From contig JALSNC010000282.1 of assembly GCA_026987195.1 (NCBI GenBank), positions 1 to 64,000 on the forward strand: a stretch of DNA of 64,000 nucleotides, written 5' to 3'. Below the pieces are notes generated by a model. It was not told where the DNA came from. It saw nothing but the letters and a program-made list of their open reading frames with translations, and ran no database searches. Positions 10,264 to 18,843 of this stretch are shown in pieces. A program made the position numbers and the translations under genes. Every line of letters begins with the position of its first letter. The stretch's first letter is position 1. The DNA comes from Desulfobulbaceae bacterium (GTDB lineage Bacteria > Desulfobacterota > Desulfobulbia > Desulfobulbales > Desulfobulbaceae).

Positions 10264-11629
10264 GACCATCGCCGCCATCGCCACGGCCCCCGGCACCGGC
10301 GGTATCGGCATCATCCGCATCTCCGGGCCCCGGGCCCGCGCCATCCTTGACGCCATGTTCCGGCCCTTCCGGGCCGGTTCCGTCCCCGAAAGCCACAAGC
10401 TCCGTTACGGTACGGTCATCGACCGTACCGGCCGGGTCCTCGACGAGGTCCTGGCTGTCTACATGCAGGCGCCTGCCACCTATACCCGCGAGGACGTGGT
10501 GGAGCTGCACAGCCACGGTTCCTACCTGGTCCTGCAGGCCATCCTGGCCGAGGTACTGGCCCGTGGCGCCCGGCCGGCCGAACCCGGCGAGTTCACCAAG
10601 CGCGCCTTCCTCGCCGGCCGTATCGACCTGACCCGGGCCGAGGCGGTCATCGACCTGCTCCAGGCCCGGACCCGGGGTGGTGTCGATCTCGCCGTGGGCC
10701 AGTTGCAGGGCGGGCTCCAGGAACAGGTGGAGGTCGTGCGCCAGGGCCTGACCGATATCCTCGCCATCCTCGAGGTGGCCATCGATTTTCCCGACGAGGA
10801 CGTGGAGATTCTGGACAGCGGCCATCTCCTGGAGCGGCTGGAAAAGGATGTCGAGGCGCCCCTTGACCGGCTGCTTGCCCTGGCGGAGACGGGCAAGGTG
10901 ATCCGGGAAGGGATCAGCGTGGTTATTGCCGGCCGGCCCAACGTGGGCAAGTCCAGCCTGCTCAACGAGCTGCTCCAGGAGGAGCGGGCCCTGGTCACCG
11001 AGGTGCCGGGCACCACCCGCGACACCATCGAGGAGATGATCTCCATCCGCGGCATTCCGGTCCACCTTGTGGATACCGCCGGAATCCGGGCCCATGACGA
11101 CCTGGTCGAGGAACTGGGTATCGAGCGGGCCCGCCGCAAGCTGGACGAGGCCGATCTGGTTCTGTTCCTTGTCGACGCCGGGGCTGGTCTCACCGACCAG
11201 GACCGGGAACTGTACGGGTCCGTAGCCGGCCGCGACCATATCGTGGTGCTCAACAAGACCGACATCGCCTCTCCGGACCTGCTTGCCGGGCTCGAACAAT
11301 CGTTCCCCGGCACAGAGGTGGTCCGGATCTCCTGCCACCGGCACGAGGGGATCGAGGGGCTGCGGGAGGCCATGTTCCGCCGGATGCAGGGGGACGGCAC
11401 CCTGGAGGAGCGTCCAGCCTGCGCTCCCAACCTGCGCCACCGCCTGGTGCTTGAAAAAAGCCGTACCGCCTGCCGTCGTCTGCGCGAGGCCATGGCCGGG
11501 GGCGCACCCGCCGACCTGCTCGCCGTCGAGGTTCAGGCGGCCCTCGATCACCTGGGTGATATCGTCGGTATCACCACTCCCGAAGATGTGCTCGACGCCA
11601 TCTTCTCCAGGTTCTGCATCGGTAAATAA
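10238..11629 (+). CDS. mnmE: tRNA modification GTPase MnmE (TrmE)
   Basis: Potassium-activated GTPase partner of MnmG in wobble uridine modification. Order: folate-binding N-domain (TIAAIATAPGTGGIGIIRIS), helical domain, and an inserted G domain with P-loop GRPNVGKSSLLNELL, switch region TTRDTIEE, DTAGIR and NKTD. The protein ends in the essential C-terminal motif CIGK, whose cysteine is conserved. Length 463 aa is normal. The start GTG lies inside the 3' end of jag. Confidence 0.97.
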   Translation: MTVLHRETETIAAIATAPGTGGIGIIRISGPRARAILDAMFRPFRAGSVPESHKLRYGTVIDRTGRVLDEVLAVYMQAPATYTREDVVELHSHGSYLVLQAILAEVLARGARPAEPGEFTKRAFLAGRIDLTRAEAVIDLLQARTRGGVDLAVGQLQGGLQEQVEVVRQGLTDILAILEVAIDFPDEDVEILDSGHLLERLEKDVEAPLDRLLALAETGKVIREGISVVIAGRPNVGKSSLLNELLQEERALVTEVPGTTRDTIEEMISIRGIPVHLVDTAGIRAHDDLVEELGIERARRKLDEADLVLFLVDAGAGLTDQDRELYGSVAGRDHIVVLNKTDIASPDLLAGLEQSFPGTEVVRISCHRHEGIEGLREAMFRRMQGDGTLEERPACAPNLRHRLVLEKSRTACRRLREAMAGGAPADLLAVEVQAALDHLGDIVGITTPEDVLDAIFSRFCIGK

Positions 11630-11720
11630 TTCTGTCGGCCGGGTCCATGTTCCTGGAGCCCCTCTCCGGTCGACGGGCTGTCAGCGGTGTATTATGTTCA
11701 TACCGGAAGTTCACTGCCCC

Positions 11721-12926
11721 ATGGACGCGACACGATACATCGTGGCGGGAAGGCTCATTGACGGCAGTGGCGGCCAGGTCCGCCGCCGGGTCTTCCTGGC
11801 CGTCAGCGGCGGGATCATTACCGCCATCGCTCCGCTCTCCGCCCTTCCGACCCATGCCGCCCCCACGACCGTGACCGACCTCTCGCACTGTACCCTCCTG
11901 CCGGCGCTGGTGGACTGCAGTGTCAGCCTCTGTCGCTCTCCTTCCGTCGACCGGTCGCTGCGCACTGCCCTGGACCGGGCCGATGACGACGCCAGGCTGG
12001 CCATGCTGGAGCGGCATGTCCTCTACTGCCACTCCTACGGTGTGTTGGGGGTTGCTGATCATGATGATGACGCCGGCCTGGCGGCACGCTACAGGGCCGG
12101 GTCAGAGCGTGCCATCGAGATCCGGAGTTCCGGGACCCCGTGCAGGAGCCGGCAGGACTGTGACCGGGAACGTCCAGGAGAGCGGGAGTACCTCAGGGTC
12201 GTCCTGTCCGGCGACATCGGCGATGAGGATGATACCCTGCCGTTCCCTGACCGGGCCGAGCTGCAGCACATCCTGGCGCACCGGCGCGGCAGAACCGTGG
12301 TGGCCGTGGCCAATGGCCGGCGGCAGGTGGCCCTGGCCCTTGCCGCCGGCTGTGATGCCGTCGAACAGGGCTACCGCATGGGCGAAGCCAATCTCAGGGA
12401 GATGGCGCGGCGGCAGGTGGTCTGGATACCCTGTGCCATCCGGGCCAGGAACGGCCTGGACAGCGCCACCGGTGACGGTGGAGTGGCCTGCCGGTTTTCC
12501 CAGCGCTATATCTCGCCGGAAAAGGCGGCTCCCGGGGCGGAGGCCTTCTGGAAAGAGACGCTGGCCGACCAGTTGAGACAACTGGGCCTGGCCAGGAAAC
12601 TGGGAGTCAGGACAGCCGTGGGTACCGGCGCCGGCAGTGTCGGCATCCTTCATGGCGAGTCCATGGTCGAGGAGATGAAGCTGTTTCTCCGGGCCGGTTA
12701 TTCCCTGGAGGAGACCGTCCGCAGCGCCTCGGAACATGGGGCCCGTCTTTTCGGCATGGACAGTCTCGGCATGCTCGCCGCCGGCCGGCGGGCGACCTTC
12801 CTGGCCGTGCGCGGCACGGTCAGGCAACTGCCGCGAAAACTCTCCTACCTGGAGGGGATCTATATCAACGGTATGCCCAGTTCCCTCTATCACAAGGACC
12901 CGGCCGGGATCAGAACCACGCCCTGA
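11721..12926 (+). CDS. Amidohydrolase-superfamily protein lacking the metal ligands (probable pseudoenzyme)
   Basis: The 401-aa protein has the architecture of the imidazolonepropionase/prolidase branch of metal-dependent amidohydrolases: N-terminal beta-sandwich (IVAGRLIDGSGG), TIM-barrel, and C-terminal part with EETVRSASEHGARLFGMD and LGMLAAGRRATFLAV. Every expected ligand position is changed: the HXH after strand 1 is SVS (67-69), the bridging Lys position reads Arg159, the His of the AHA motif is Asn198, EHG is EQG (Gln216) and the catalytic TDAG is TGAG (Gly303). The rest is intact, so this looks like a maintained non-catalytic protein. The start could also be ATG 11694; neither has a clear ribosome site. 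Its 3' end overlaps convergent copB by 17 bases. Confidence 0.8.
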   Translation: MDATRYIVAGRLIDGSGGQVRRRVFLAVSGGIITAIAPLSALPTHAAPTTVTDLSHCTLLPALVDCSVSLCRSPSVDRSLRTALDRADDDARLAMLERHVLYCHSYGVLGVADHDDDAGLAARYRAGSERAIEIRSSGTPCRSRQDCDRERPGEREYLRVVLSGDIGDEDDTLPFPDRAELQHILAHRRGRTVVAVANGRRQVALALAAGCDAVEQGYRMGEANLREMARRQVVWIPCAIRARNGLDSATGDGGVACRFSQRYISPEKAAPGAEAFWKETLADQLRQLGLARKLGVRTAVGTGAGSVGILHGESMVEEMKLFLRAGYSLEETVRSASEHGARLFGMDSLGMLAAGRRATFLAVRGTVRQLPRKLSYLEGIYINGMPSSLYHKDPAGIRTTP

Positions 12927-13620
12927 TACCGGCAACAAACCGGAAGTCATCCACGTCCCGGTTTCCGGCCCGGGCCATGTCTGCCGTGTCACCGTAGAGG
13001 TGGACCCAGTTGATGCCGATATAGGGCGCGAATTCCCGCCTGATTTCGTACCGGAGGCGGAGACCGAGCTCAAGGTCAGAGAGTCCCGAGCCGGTACCCG
13101 TGTCAGGATCGTCCCTGCCGTACAGGTTCACCTCCAGGTCCGGGACCAGGATCAGGCGCTGGGTGAACAGGATCTCGTATTCCGCGGTAAGCCGTGCCGC
13201 GGTGCGGCCACGATCACCGAGAAACAGGGCCGCATCGATGTCGAAAAAATAGGGAGCCAGTCCCTTGACACCCATGGCCAGCCAGTTGCGGCCCGGTTCC
13301 GGGCGCAGGTCACCCCGCCATCCCACCTGCAGGTCCCAGTACGGCGCCACCGCCCGGCTGTAGAGCACCTGCAGTTCCGCCTCCTCGACCTCGCCATCCA
13401 GATAGTCACCGTCTGTCTTTATCCAGAGCTTGTTCAGGTCGTATCCCAGCCAGCCTTCAGCATCCCATGCCAGGGGATCGCTGCCGTCACCGGCCCGTAC
13501 CTCCATCTGGTCCACAAGGAGCCGGCCCAGGAGCGGGTCGTCGATCATGCCGCCTCCATACGCGGTGACGGATGGGAGCAGGCACAGGAGCAGCAGGGAC
13601 AGGTATCGTTTCATTCTCAT
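12910..13620 (-). CDS. copB: Copper resistance outer-membrane protein CopB
   Basis: The 236-aa protein has an N-terminal signal peptide (KRYLSLLLLCLLPSVTAYG) and the PcoB/CopB-type outer-membrane barrel, seen in WDAEGWLGYDLNKLWIKTDG, EVEEAELQVLYSRAVAPYWD and the C-terminal RRFxPYIGINWVHLYGDTAD type segment. PcoB family proteins act with the multicopper oxidase CopA in periplasmic copper tolerance. The Met/His-rich N-terminal extension of some CopB proteins is absent. The gene lies 4 bases after copA. Confidence 0.9.
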   Translation of the reverse strand: MRMKRYLSLLLLCLLPSVTAYGGGMIDDPLLGRLLVDQMEVRAGDGSDPLAWDAEGWLGYDLNKLWIKTDGDYLDGEVEEAELQVLYSRAVAPYWDLQVGWRGDLRPEPGRNWLAMGVKGLAPYFFDIDAALFLGDRGRTAARLTAEYEILFTQRLILVPDLEVNLYGRDDPDTGTGSGLSDLELGLRLRYEIRREFAPYIGINWVHLYGDTADMARAGNRDVDDFRFVAGIRAWF

Positions 13621-13624
13621 CTCC

Positions 13625-15445
13625 TCACCTCACCACGACTTTGCGGAACATGGCCAGCATGTGATAGAGCAGGTGGCAGTGGTAGGCCCACGGCCCCATG
13701 GCATCGGCAGTCACCAGGTAACTGATCTTTGCACCCGGCTGGACAATGACCGTGTGCTTACGCGGGATACGGCGGCCATCACCGGTCTCCAGGTCACTCC
13801 ACATGCCGTGCAGGTGCATGGGATGGTTCATCATGGTGTCGTTGACAAAGGTGATGCGGAGACGTTCGCCATACCTGAAACGCAGGGGCTCGGCATCCGC
13901 GTACCTGATCCCGTTGATCGACCACATGTAGCGGGACATGTTGCCGGTCAGGTGAAGCTGGATTTCACGCCCCGGGTCGCGCGGATCAGGGGTGGGGTAG
14001 AGATTACGCAGATCCGCGTAGGTCAGCACCCGGCGGCCGTTGTTTCGCAGGCCCACGCCGGGGTCATCGAGCCGGTAGCGCGGGTGCATGGCCCGCATGT
14101 CGACCTGTGGCCCGAATTCCGTTGCCACGTGCACCACCGGCGCATCGCTTCCTGTTCCGGCTGGCCCCCGAGCCGTCCTTTCCCGGGCCGTCCCGTCCCG
14201 GGAAGACGTCATTGTGTCCATTCGCCCCATGGCTTGCTGCGTATGGGGCATGGCCCGGCCGCCATCCTTCCCGGTTGTCCCGGCCATGTCCATGCCCATG
14301 TCGGTCATGGTCAGGATCGGATAGGGATCATAGTCAGGAACGTCTGCCGTCAGGGCCGGATCCGGGGTGAGCGTACCCCGTGCGTGGCCTGACCGGTCGA
14401 TGGCCTGGGCAAAGATACAGTAGGCGCGGTCATCCCTGGGGGTGACAATGACATCATAGGTCTCGGCAACACCGATCCTGAATTCATCCACGGTAACCGG
14501 TTCGATGTTCTGGCCGTCCGCCGCCACGACAGTCATCTTCAGCCCGGGGATGCGGACATCAAAAAAGCTCATGGCCGAGCCGTTGATCACCCGCAGGCGC
14601 ACCCTTTCCCCACGTCTGAACAGGCCGGTCCAGCCGGCAGCGGGTGTCCGGCCGTTCATGAGATATGTATAGGTATAGCCGGTCACGTCGGAAAGGTCCC
14701 GGTCGCTCATGCGCATCATGTTCCACATGCGCCGGTCATTCCAGGTGTTCACCAGGCCTTTTGTGCGGAGGTCGTTGATCAGGTCACCCAGGGTACGTTC
14801 GTTGAAGTTGTAGTAATCGCTCATTTTCTTGAGCTTGGCGTACAGGTCGTCGGGATCTTCATCCGTCCAGTCCGAAAGCATGACAACGTGTTCCCGGTCC
14901 CAGGCAAAGGGGTCGGGCTCCAGGGGCTCGACGATGAGGGGGCCATAAAGGCCGGTCTGCTCCTGGAACCCGGAATGGCTGTGATACCAGTAGGTGCCAC
15001 TCTGGCGGACATCGAACTGGTAGTGGAAGGTTTCGCCGGGTGCAATACCGTCAAAGCTGATATCCGGTACCCCGTCCATGGTGGCAGGCAGAATGATGCC
15101 GTGCCAGTGGATCGAGGCAGACTCGGCAAGACGGTTGGTGACCTTGAGGCTTACCCTGTCCCCCTCCCGCCATCGCAGGACCGGTCCGGGAACCGAGCCG
15201 TTGACAGCCGTTGCCCAGCGTATTTTTCCCGTGAAGTTGACCTGCTGCGGCGCAATGGTGAGATGAAAATTCCTGCCGCGCAGGACAGGAATCCGGTCTT
15301 GTTCCGCGGCCCCGGCAGCGGCTGTTCTGCGGGGCAGCACGCCCAGGCCGAGCAGAATGCCGCCAGCCGCTATTCCCTTGACAAAACGGCGTCGGTCCAT
15401 GGACGGCAGGCCGTCAAGATGCAGGAGAAGCTTTTCGATATCCAT
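13625..15445 (-). CDS. copA: Copper resistance multicopper oxidase CopA (PcoA type), Tat-exported
   Basis: Periplasmic copper oxidase/sequestration protein of 606 aa. The N-terminus carries a twin-arginine signal (DRRRFVKG, residues 17-24) followed by a hydrophobic stretch and an Ala-rich cleavage region. The four copper-binding motifs are present: HWHG (113-116), HSHSG (155-159), HPMHLHG near 555 and HCHLLYHM near the C-terminus, so type 1, 2 and 3 copper sites look complete. A Met/His-rich segment with TMTDMGMDMAG and following Met residues resembles the copper-collecting region of PcoA/CopA. It forms an operon with copB and may belong functionally to the metal cluster upstream. Confidence 0.95.
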   Translation of the reverse strand: MDIEKLLLHLDGLPSMDRRRFVKGIAAGGILLGLGVLPRRTAAAGAAEQDRIPVLRGRNFHLTIAPQQVNFTGKIRWATAVNGSVPGPVLRWREGDRVSLKVTNRLAESASIHWHGIILPATMDGVPDISFDGIAPGETFHYQFDVRQSGTYWYHSHSGFQEQTGLYGPLIVEPLEPDPFAWDREHVVMLSDWTDEDPDDLYAKLKKMSDYYNFNERTLGDLINDLRTKGLVNTWNDRRMWNMMRMSDRDLSDVTGYTYTYLMNGRTPAAGWTGLFRRGERVRLRVINGSAMSFFDVRIPGLKMTVVAADGQNIEPVTVDEFRIGVAETYDVIVTPRDDRAYCIFAQAIDRSGHARGTLTPDPALTADVPDYDPYPILTMTDMGMDMAGTTGKDGGRAMPHTQQAMGRMDTMTSSRDGTARERTARGPAGTGSDAPVVHVATEFGPQVDMRAMHPRYRLDDPGVGLRNNGRRVLTYADLRNLYPTPDPRDPGREIQLHLTGNMSRYMWSINGIRYADAEPLRFRYGERLRITFVNDTMMNHPMHLHGMWSDLETGDGRRIPRKHTVIVQPGAKISYLVTADAMGPWAYHCHLLYHMLAMFRKVVVR

Positions 15446-15634
15446 CTGATCCCTCCTGGGAAGAGGTTGGCTGGGAGAGTTCCGGCCTGGCGGCCACCAT
15501 GGGACAACCGCGCCGGTTCAGGCTGCCGCGACGTCTGGCGAGGATTTGAATCTGAGGATAATCAAATTCGCGTCAAACGTCGAGGAGGCTCTGTTGTTCT
15601 TTTCGCATACGGCAATTTCAGGCACTCGGTCGGA
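15446..15634. other. copA upstream region with a short inverted repeat
   Basis: This 189-base gap lies between the membrane-protein gene at 15635 and copA, both on the minus strand. It contains an inverted repeat ATTTGA-N12-TCAAAT at 15544-15567 and an AT-rich segment that could hold the copA promoter. No convincing promoter pair or known copper-operator consensus was recognised. Confidence 0.35.
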
Positions 15635-16639
15635 TCAGCTCTCGCCGCCTGTGAGCATGTAGCGGAGGTAGGGGAAGGAGGCCAGGGCCGTAAAGACAAG
15701 AAGGAGAAACAGGGAGATCTTGAGCGCTGCCGTGCGGTATATGGCGATGGGGCCTGCCAGACCTGGACGGTGGCGGAAGGGTTCGACCAGGACAGGAGTG
15801 ATGCCGAAGAAGGTGGCCGGGATCAGGGTGCCGTAGAGGAGAAAGCCGATAAAGTGGTACTGCGGCTTGAGGATGCAGAACGGGCACTTGTGAAAGGGCA
15901 TGTTGTAGATGTAGGAGGAAAAGACCGTGATGATCGCCACCATGGCCAGGCCGAAAAACCAGCACCAGCCGAGGCTGTAGGCAATGGCGGCGGTGATGCG
16001 CCGGCGGCGGAGGAGGAAGACGGCCAGGCCGGCCAGGAGAAGGACCGTGGCGTAGAAGAGCTGCAGGACCGGAACCTGTGGCGCGCGCAGGAGCAGGGGG
16101 CCGCCGCCGCTGGAGGAATCAAAGACCACGGCGCAGCAGGAGGTGATGATGTCGGGCCTGAGGCCGGCAAGGTAGGACATCTGCAGGCCGATATCCAGGG
16201 CCAGGAAGGGCAGGAGCAGGAGGAGGTAGATGTACTTGACGCGGACAAGGGGGTAGTGTTCGGAACGGATGTCAAGCTGATGGAGCAGGAGCCAGAAGCC
16301 GTAGAGAAAGACGCCTGCCAGTTTGATGAGCAGGGTGGGCATGCCCCGCGGATCGGCCAGCAGGGCGCCGGTGGCGCACATGGCACCGGGGATGGAGCCG
16401 GCAAAATGGTCGGCTGCCAGGACAAAGACCACCAGGGAGATGATCTGCACGCCCAGGCCGTACTCCACCAGGGTGGACGTCAGCCAGATCTCGTTTTCCA
16501 GCCGGATCTGGCGGTTGTCGTCGCTGGCCGGGTTCCAGAACCGCAGGACCCGCAGCGCGCTCCGGCCGGCAAATACCATCAGGAAGGCCACCACCGTGCT
16601 GCAGACGATCAGCGCCAGGCTCCAGACGTCAAGCAGCAT
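15635..16639 (-). CDS. Polytopic membrane protein with paired cysteines, metal/redox cluster
   Basis: About 334 aa with roughly nine hydrophobic segments. Cysteines cluster at or near membrane boundaries: GAMCATGAL, IITSCCAVVF, GWCWFFG and the CXXC in KCPFCILKPQYHFIGF. Such pairs suggest thiol redox chemistry or metal binding at the membrane surface, but I do not recognise a named family. The ATG at 16639 overlaps the end of the ABC ATPase gene by 11 bases, so it is translationally coupled to the transporter and very likely part of the same machine. The frame extends to 16675, but that start would lie deeper in the ATPase gene. Confidence 0.8.
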   Translation of the reverse strand: MLLDVWSLALIVCSTVVAFLMVFAGRSALRVLRFWNPASDDNRQIRLENEIWLTSTLVEYGLGVQIISLVVFVLAADHFAGSIPGAMCATGALLADPRGMPTLLIKLAGVFLYGFWLLLHQLDIRSEHYPLVRVKYIYLLLLLPFLALDIGLQMSYLAGLRPDIITSCCAVVFDSSSGGGPLLLRAPQVPVLQLFYATVLLLAGLAVFLLRRRRITAAIAYSLGWCWFFGLAMVAIITVFSSYIYNMPFHKCPFCILKPQYHFIGFLLYGTLIPATFFGITPVLVEPFRHRPGLAGPIAIYRTAALKISLFLLLVFTALASFPYLRYMLTGGES

Positions 16640-17306
16640 GGATACGTCCGTCCCGGATATCGATGATCCGCTCAATGGCCGGGTGTTCCGTGACCAGGGG
16701 ATCGTGGGAGGTGATGACGATGGTCTTGCCGGCGGCCCGGAGTTCGGCCATCAGGTCCATGAAGACATGGCTCAGCCGGGAGTCCAGATGGGCGGTGGGC
16801 TCATCGGCCAGGATTATGGGCGGGTCATTGATCAGGGCGCGGGCAATGGCCACCCGCTGCAGTTCACCGCCCGAGACCTGGGCGGCCCGGAAATTCTCGC
16901 GGTGGATGATCCCGAACCGCTCCATCAGCTCGCGGGCCCGGGCCCTGCGATCGGCCGGGCCCACGCCGAGCGGCAGCAGGGGCAGGGTGATGTTGTCAAG
17001 GACAGTGAGCTCCGGCAGCAGGTTGAAGCGCTGGAAGATGAAGCCGATGGTGCGGCGCCGATGCAGGGTCAGGAACCGGTCCGGCAGCCGGGACAGCTTG
17101 CGGCCGGCAATGGCGGCCCTGCCACTGGTGGGCGGAAAGATACAGCCGATAATGGAAAGCAGGGTGGATTTGCCCGAACCCGATGCGCCCCGCAGGCAGA
17201 CCATGGTCTCGGCCCCGATCCGCAGGTCGATGGCATCCAGGGCCCTGACCTCGTTGGGCCTGCCCTGGTTGTAGATCTTGGTCACTGATTCGAGTTCGAT
17301 CAGCAT
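16629..17306 (-). CDS. ABC transporter ATPase, MacB/LolD type
   Basis: The 225-aa ATPase subunit has Walker A GASGSGKSTLL, signature SGGELQRVAIARAL, Walker B IILADEPTAHLD and a switch His in TSHDP. This subfamily works with FtsX/MacB-fold permeases that use mechanotransmission on the periplasmic side rather than moving substrate through the membrane. Its partner permease ends 20 bases upstream, and its 3' end overlaps the Cys-rich membrane protein gene. The insert common in the Met/ABC importers is absent. Confidence 0.93.
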   Translation of the reverse strand: MLIELESVTKIYNQGRPNEVRALDAIDLRIGAETMVCLRGASGSGKSTLLSIIGCIFPPTSGRAAIAGRKLSRLPDRFLTLHRRRTIGFIFQRFNLLPELTVLDNITLPLLPLGVGPADRRARARELMERFGIIHRENFRAAQVSGGELQRVAIARALINDPPIILADEPTAHLDSRLSHVFMDLMAELRAAGKTIVITSHDPLVTEHPAIERIIDIRDGRIHAA

Positions 17307-17326
17307 CGGCTCTTCTCCTTTCCTGT

Positions 17327-18520
17327 TCAGGCGCCGCTGAGGGCGGAGTCGGCAGGCACGCTCGCCGTGTGCCAGGCCGGGATGACGGTGGCGGCCAGAT
17401 AGGGCAGAACGGAGAGGCAGAAGATGAGGAGAACGACCTGCGCCGTCATCTCCGGGACCAGGTGAAAGGGCGGGAAGATGACCGACCAGCCCACCATGAT
17501 CGGCCGGAACAGGGCCGCGTCGAAGAAGGCGACATGGATGAAGGCCAGGGTGACGCCGACGAGGAAGGAGATGCCGGAGACCAGCAGGCTTTCCCAGAAG
17601 CGGACCGCGAGGATGTCCGCGGTCTGCCAGCCCAGGACCTTGAGGATCGCGATCTCCCGTTTCTCCTCCTGTGACAGGCCCGATGCCTTGTCCCAGGCCA
17701 GGATGATAAAGGCGGTCAGGGCGGTGAGCAGGCAGATGGAGCCGAACCCGCTCCGCCAGCCGAAGACGACCCGGTAGGTCTTGAGGATCTGCGGCCTGGT
17801 GACCACCCTGGTGTCGGGGAGCAGGTCGGCGATCTTCCTGGCAATGGTGTTGATCTCGTTGGGGTTGGTCACATAGACGCAGAGATCGGTGGCCCGGTCA
17901 CCTCTGATACGGAAGAGATCGCGGGCGTCGTCGATGTTCATGACCACCAGGTCGCGGGTCAGGATATCGGTGGCATCGGCGAAGACGCCGCTGATCTCGA
18001 ACGAGGCCATGCTCAGGTCGTTCCGGAACAGGGAGAGCAGGTGGCTGCCCCGGGCCTGCACCATGTCGTTCACGGCCCGGCCAAGCACCACGCTGCCCCG
18101 GCTGCCCGGCCCCGGGAAGCTGCCGCTGGCCAGGGCAAGGTGCAGCTGGTCGCCCATGGGCATCCGGTCGGTGGCAAGGCCCATGACCGTGAGGTTGGCG
18201 CCCGTGACCTCATCAAAGTAGTAGCCCCAGACCCTGGGGACGATGCGGCTGATGCCGTAGATGGAGGACAGCCTGGCGGCATATTCCGGCGGGATATCCA
18301 CCTGCCGCCCGGCAGACATGCGCTGCAGGGTGATCTGGGGAGCATTCTCCAGCACGCGCTCCGCGGTCCGGGTCAGGGCGCCGGTGGTCATCTGGAAGGA
18401 GGCGACCAGGAAGATGACCGCGGTGAAGACCAGCAGGACGCTGAGGTTCTTCATCCGTCGTCGCCAGAGCGAGGAGAGCGCATAGTCGAGGACGTTGATC
18501 TGTCGGGCCAGGATCTGCAT
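17327..18520 (-). CDS. ABC transporter permease, FtsX/MacB fold
   Basis: The 397-aa protein has one N-terminal membrane helix (about residues 24-45), a large periplasmic domain and three C-terminal helices, the FtsX-like topology. The cytoplasmic coupling segment LSQEEKREIAILKVLGWQTADILAVRFWES is the family signature (normally ..[14 protein letters not shown]..). It is paired with the ATPase at 16629. The periplasmic domain is of MacB-PCD type; the substrate cannot be read from sequence. It differs clearly from the second permease at 22293, so the cluster has two distinct transporters. Confidence 0.92.
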   Translation of the reverse strand: MQILARQINVLDYALSSLWRRRMKNLSVLLVFTAVIFLVASFQMTTGALTRTAERVLENAPQITLQRMSAGRQVDIPPEYAARLSSIYGISRIVPRVWGYYFDEVTGANLTVMGLATDRMPMGDQLHLALASGSFPGPGSRGSVVLGRAVNDMVQARGSHLLSLFRNDLSMASFEISGVFADATDILTRDLVVMNIDDARDLFRIRGDRATDLCVYVTNPNEINTIARKIADLLPDTRVVTRPQILKTYRVVFGWRSGFGSICLLTALTAFIILAWDKASGLSQEEKREIAILKVLGWQTADILAVRFWESLLVSGISFLVGVTLAFIHVAFFDAALFRPIMVGWSVIFPPFHLVPEMTAQVVLLIFCLSVLPYLAATVIPAWHTASVPADSALSGA

Positions 18521-18551
18521 GGGCTGCTGTGAGAAGGGGGCCGCGCCGGGT

Positions 18552-18839
18552 TCAGAGCCGGGAGCGGGGCGGCGCCCAGAAGGAGCCGGTGGGAAAGTGG
18601 TCCATGGCGCCGGGGTGGTCCATGAAGGGCGCCACCAGGTCGGTCACGGCCGGGTGCCTGGTGTAGCGGGCCTCGGTGGCGAGGCAGAGATCGGTCAGGC
18701 CGAGGCCGGAGACGGCAATGGCCTGCAGGCGCGCCGCCTGCTCCTGCCGGGCCCGACGCTGTGCGGCGGACAGGATGAGCCCGGCGTCGATGGCCCCCAG
18801 GATCGCCAGCAGGAGCAGGAGGATATGGGATGGCCGCAT
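18552..18839 (-). CDS. Small membrane-anchored protein in the metal cluster
   Basis: A 95-aa protein with an N-terminal hydrophobic anchor (HILLLLLAILGAIDAGLIL) and a short periplasmic part with several Arg and two His residues near the end (RHPAVTDLV, HPGAMDHFPTG). I do not recognise a family. It lies 4 bases after the NosL-like gene and 31 bases before the permease gene, so it belongs to the same transcript. Possible roles are an assembly factor or small transporter subunit; this is inference from position only. Confidence 0.65.
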   Translation of the reverse strand: MRPSHILLLLLAILGAIDAGLILSAAQRRARQEQAARLQAIAVSGLGLTDLCLATEARYTRHPAVTDLVAPFMDHPGAMDHFPTGSFWAPPRSRL

Positions 18840-18843
18840 GACG

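Noticed and set aside
10166-11551. 461-codon minus-strand frame over mnmE
   Set aside because: Antisense shadow; mnmE has complete GTPase motifs and the CIGK end.
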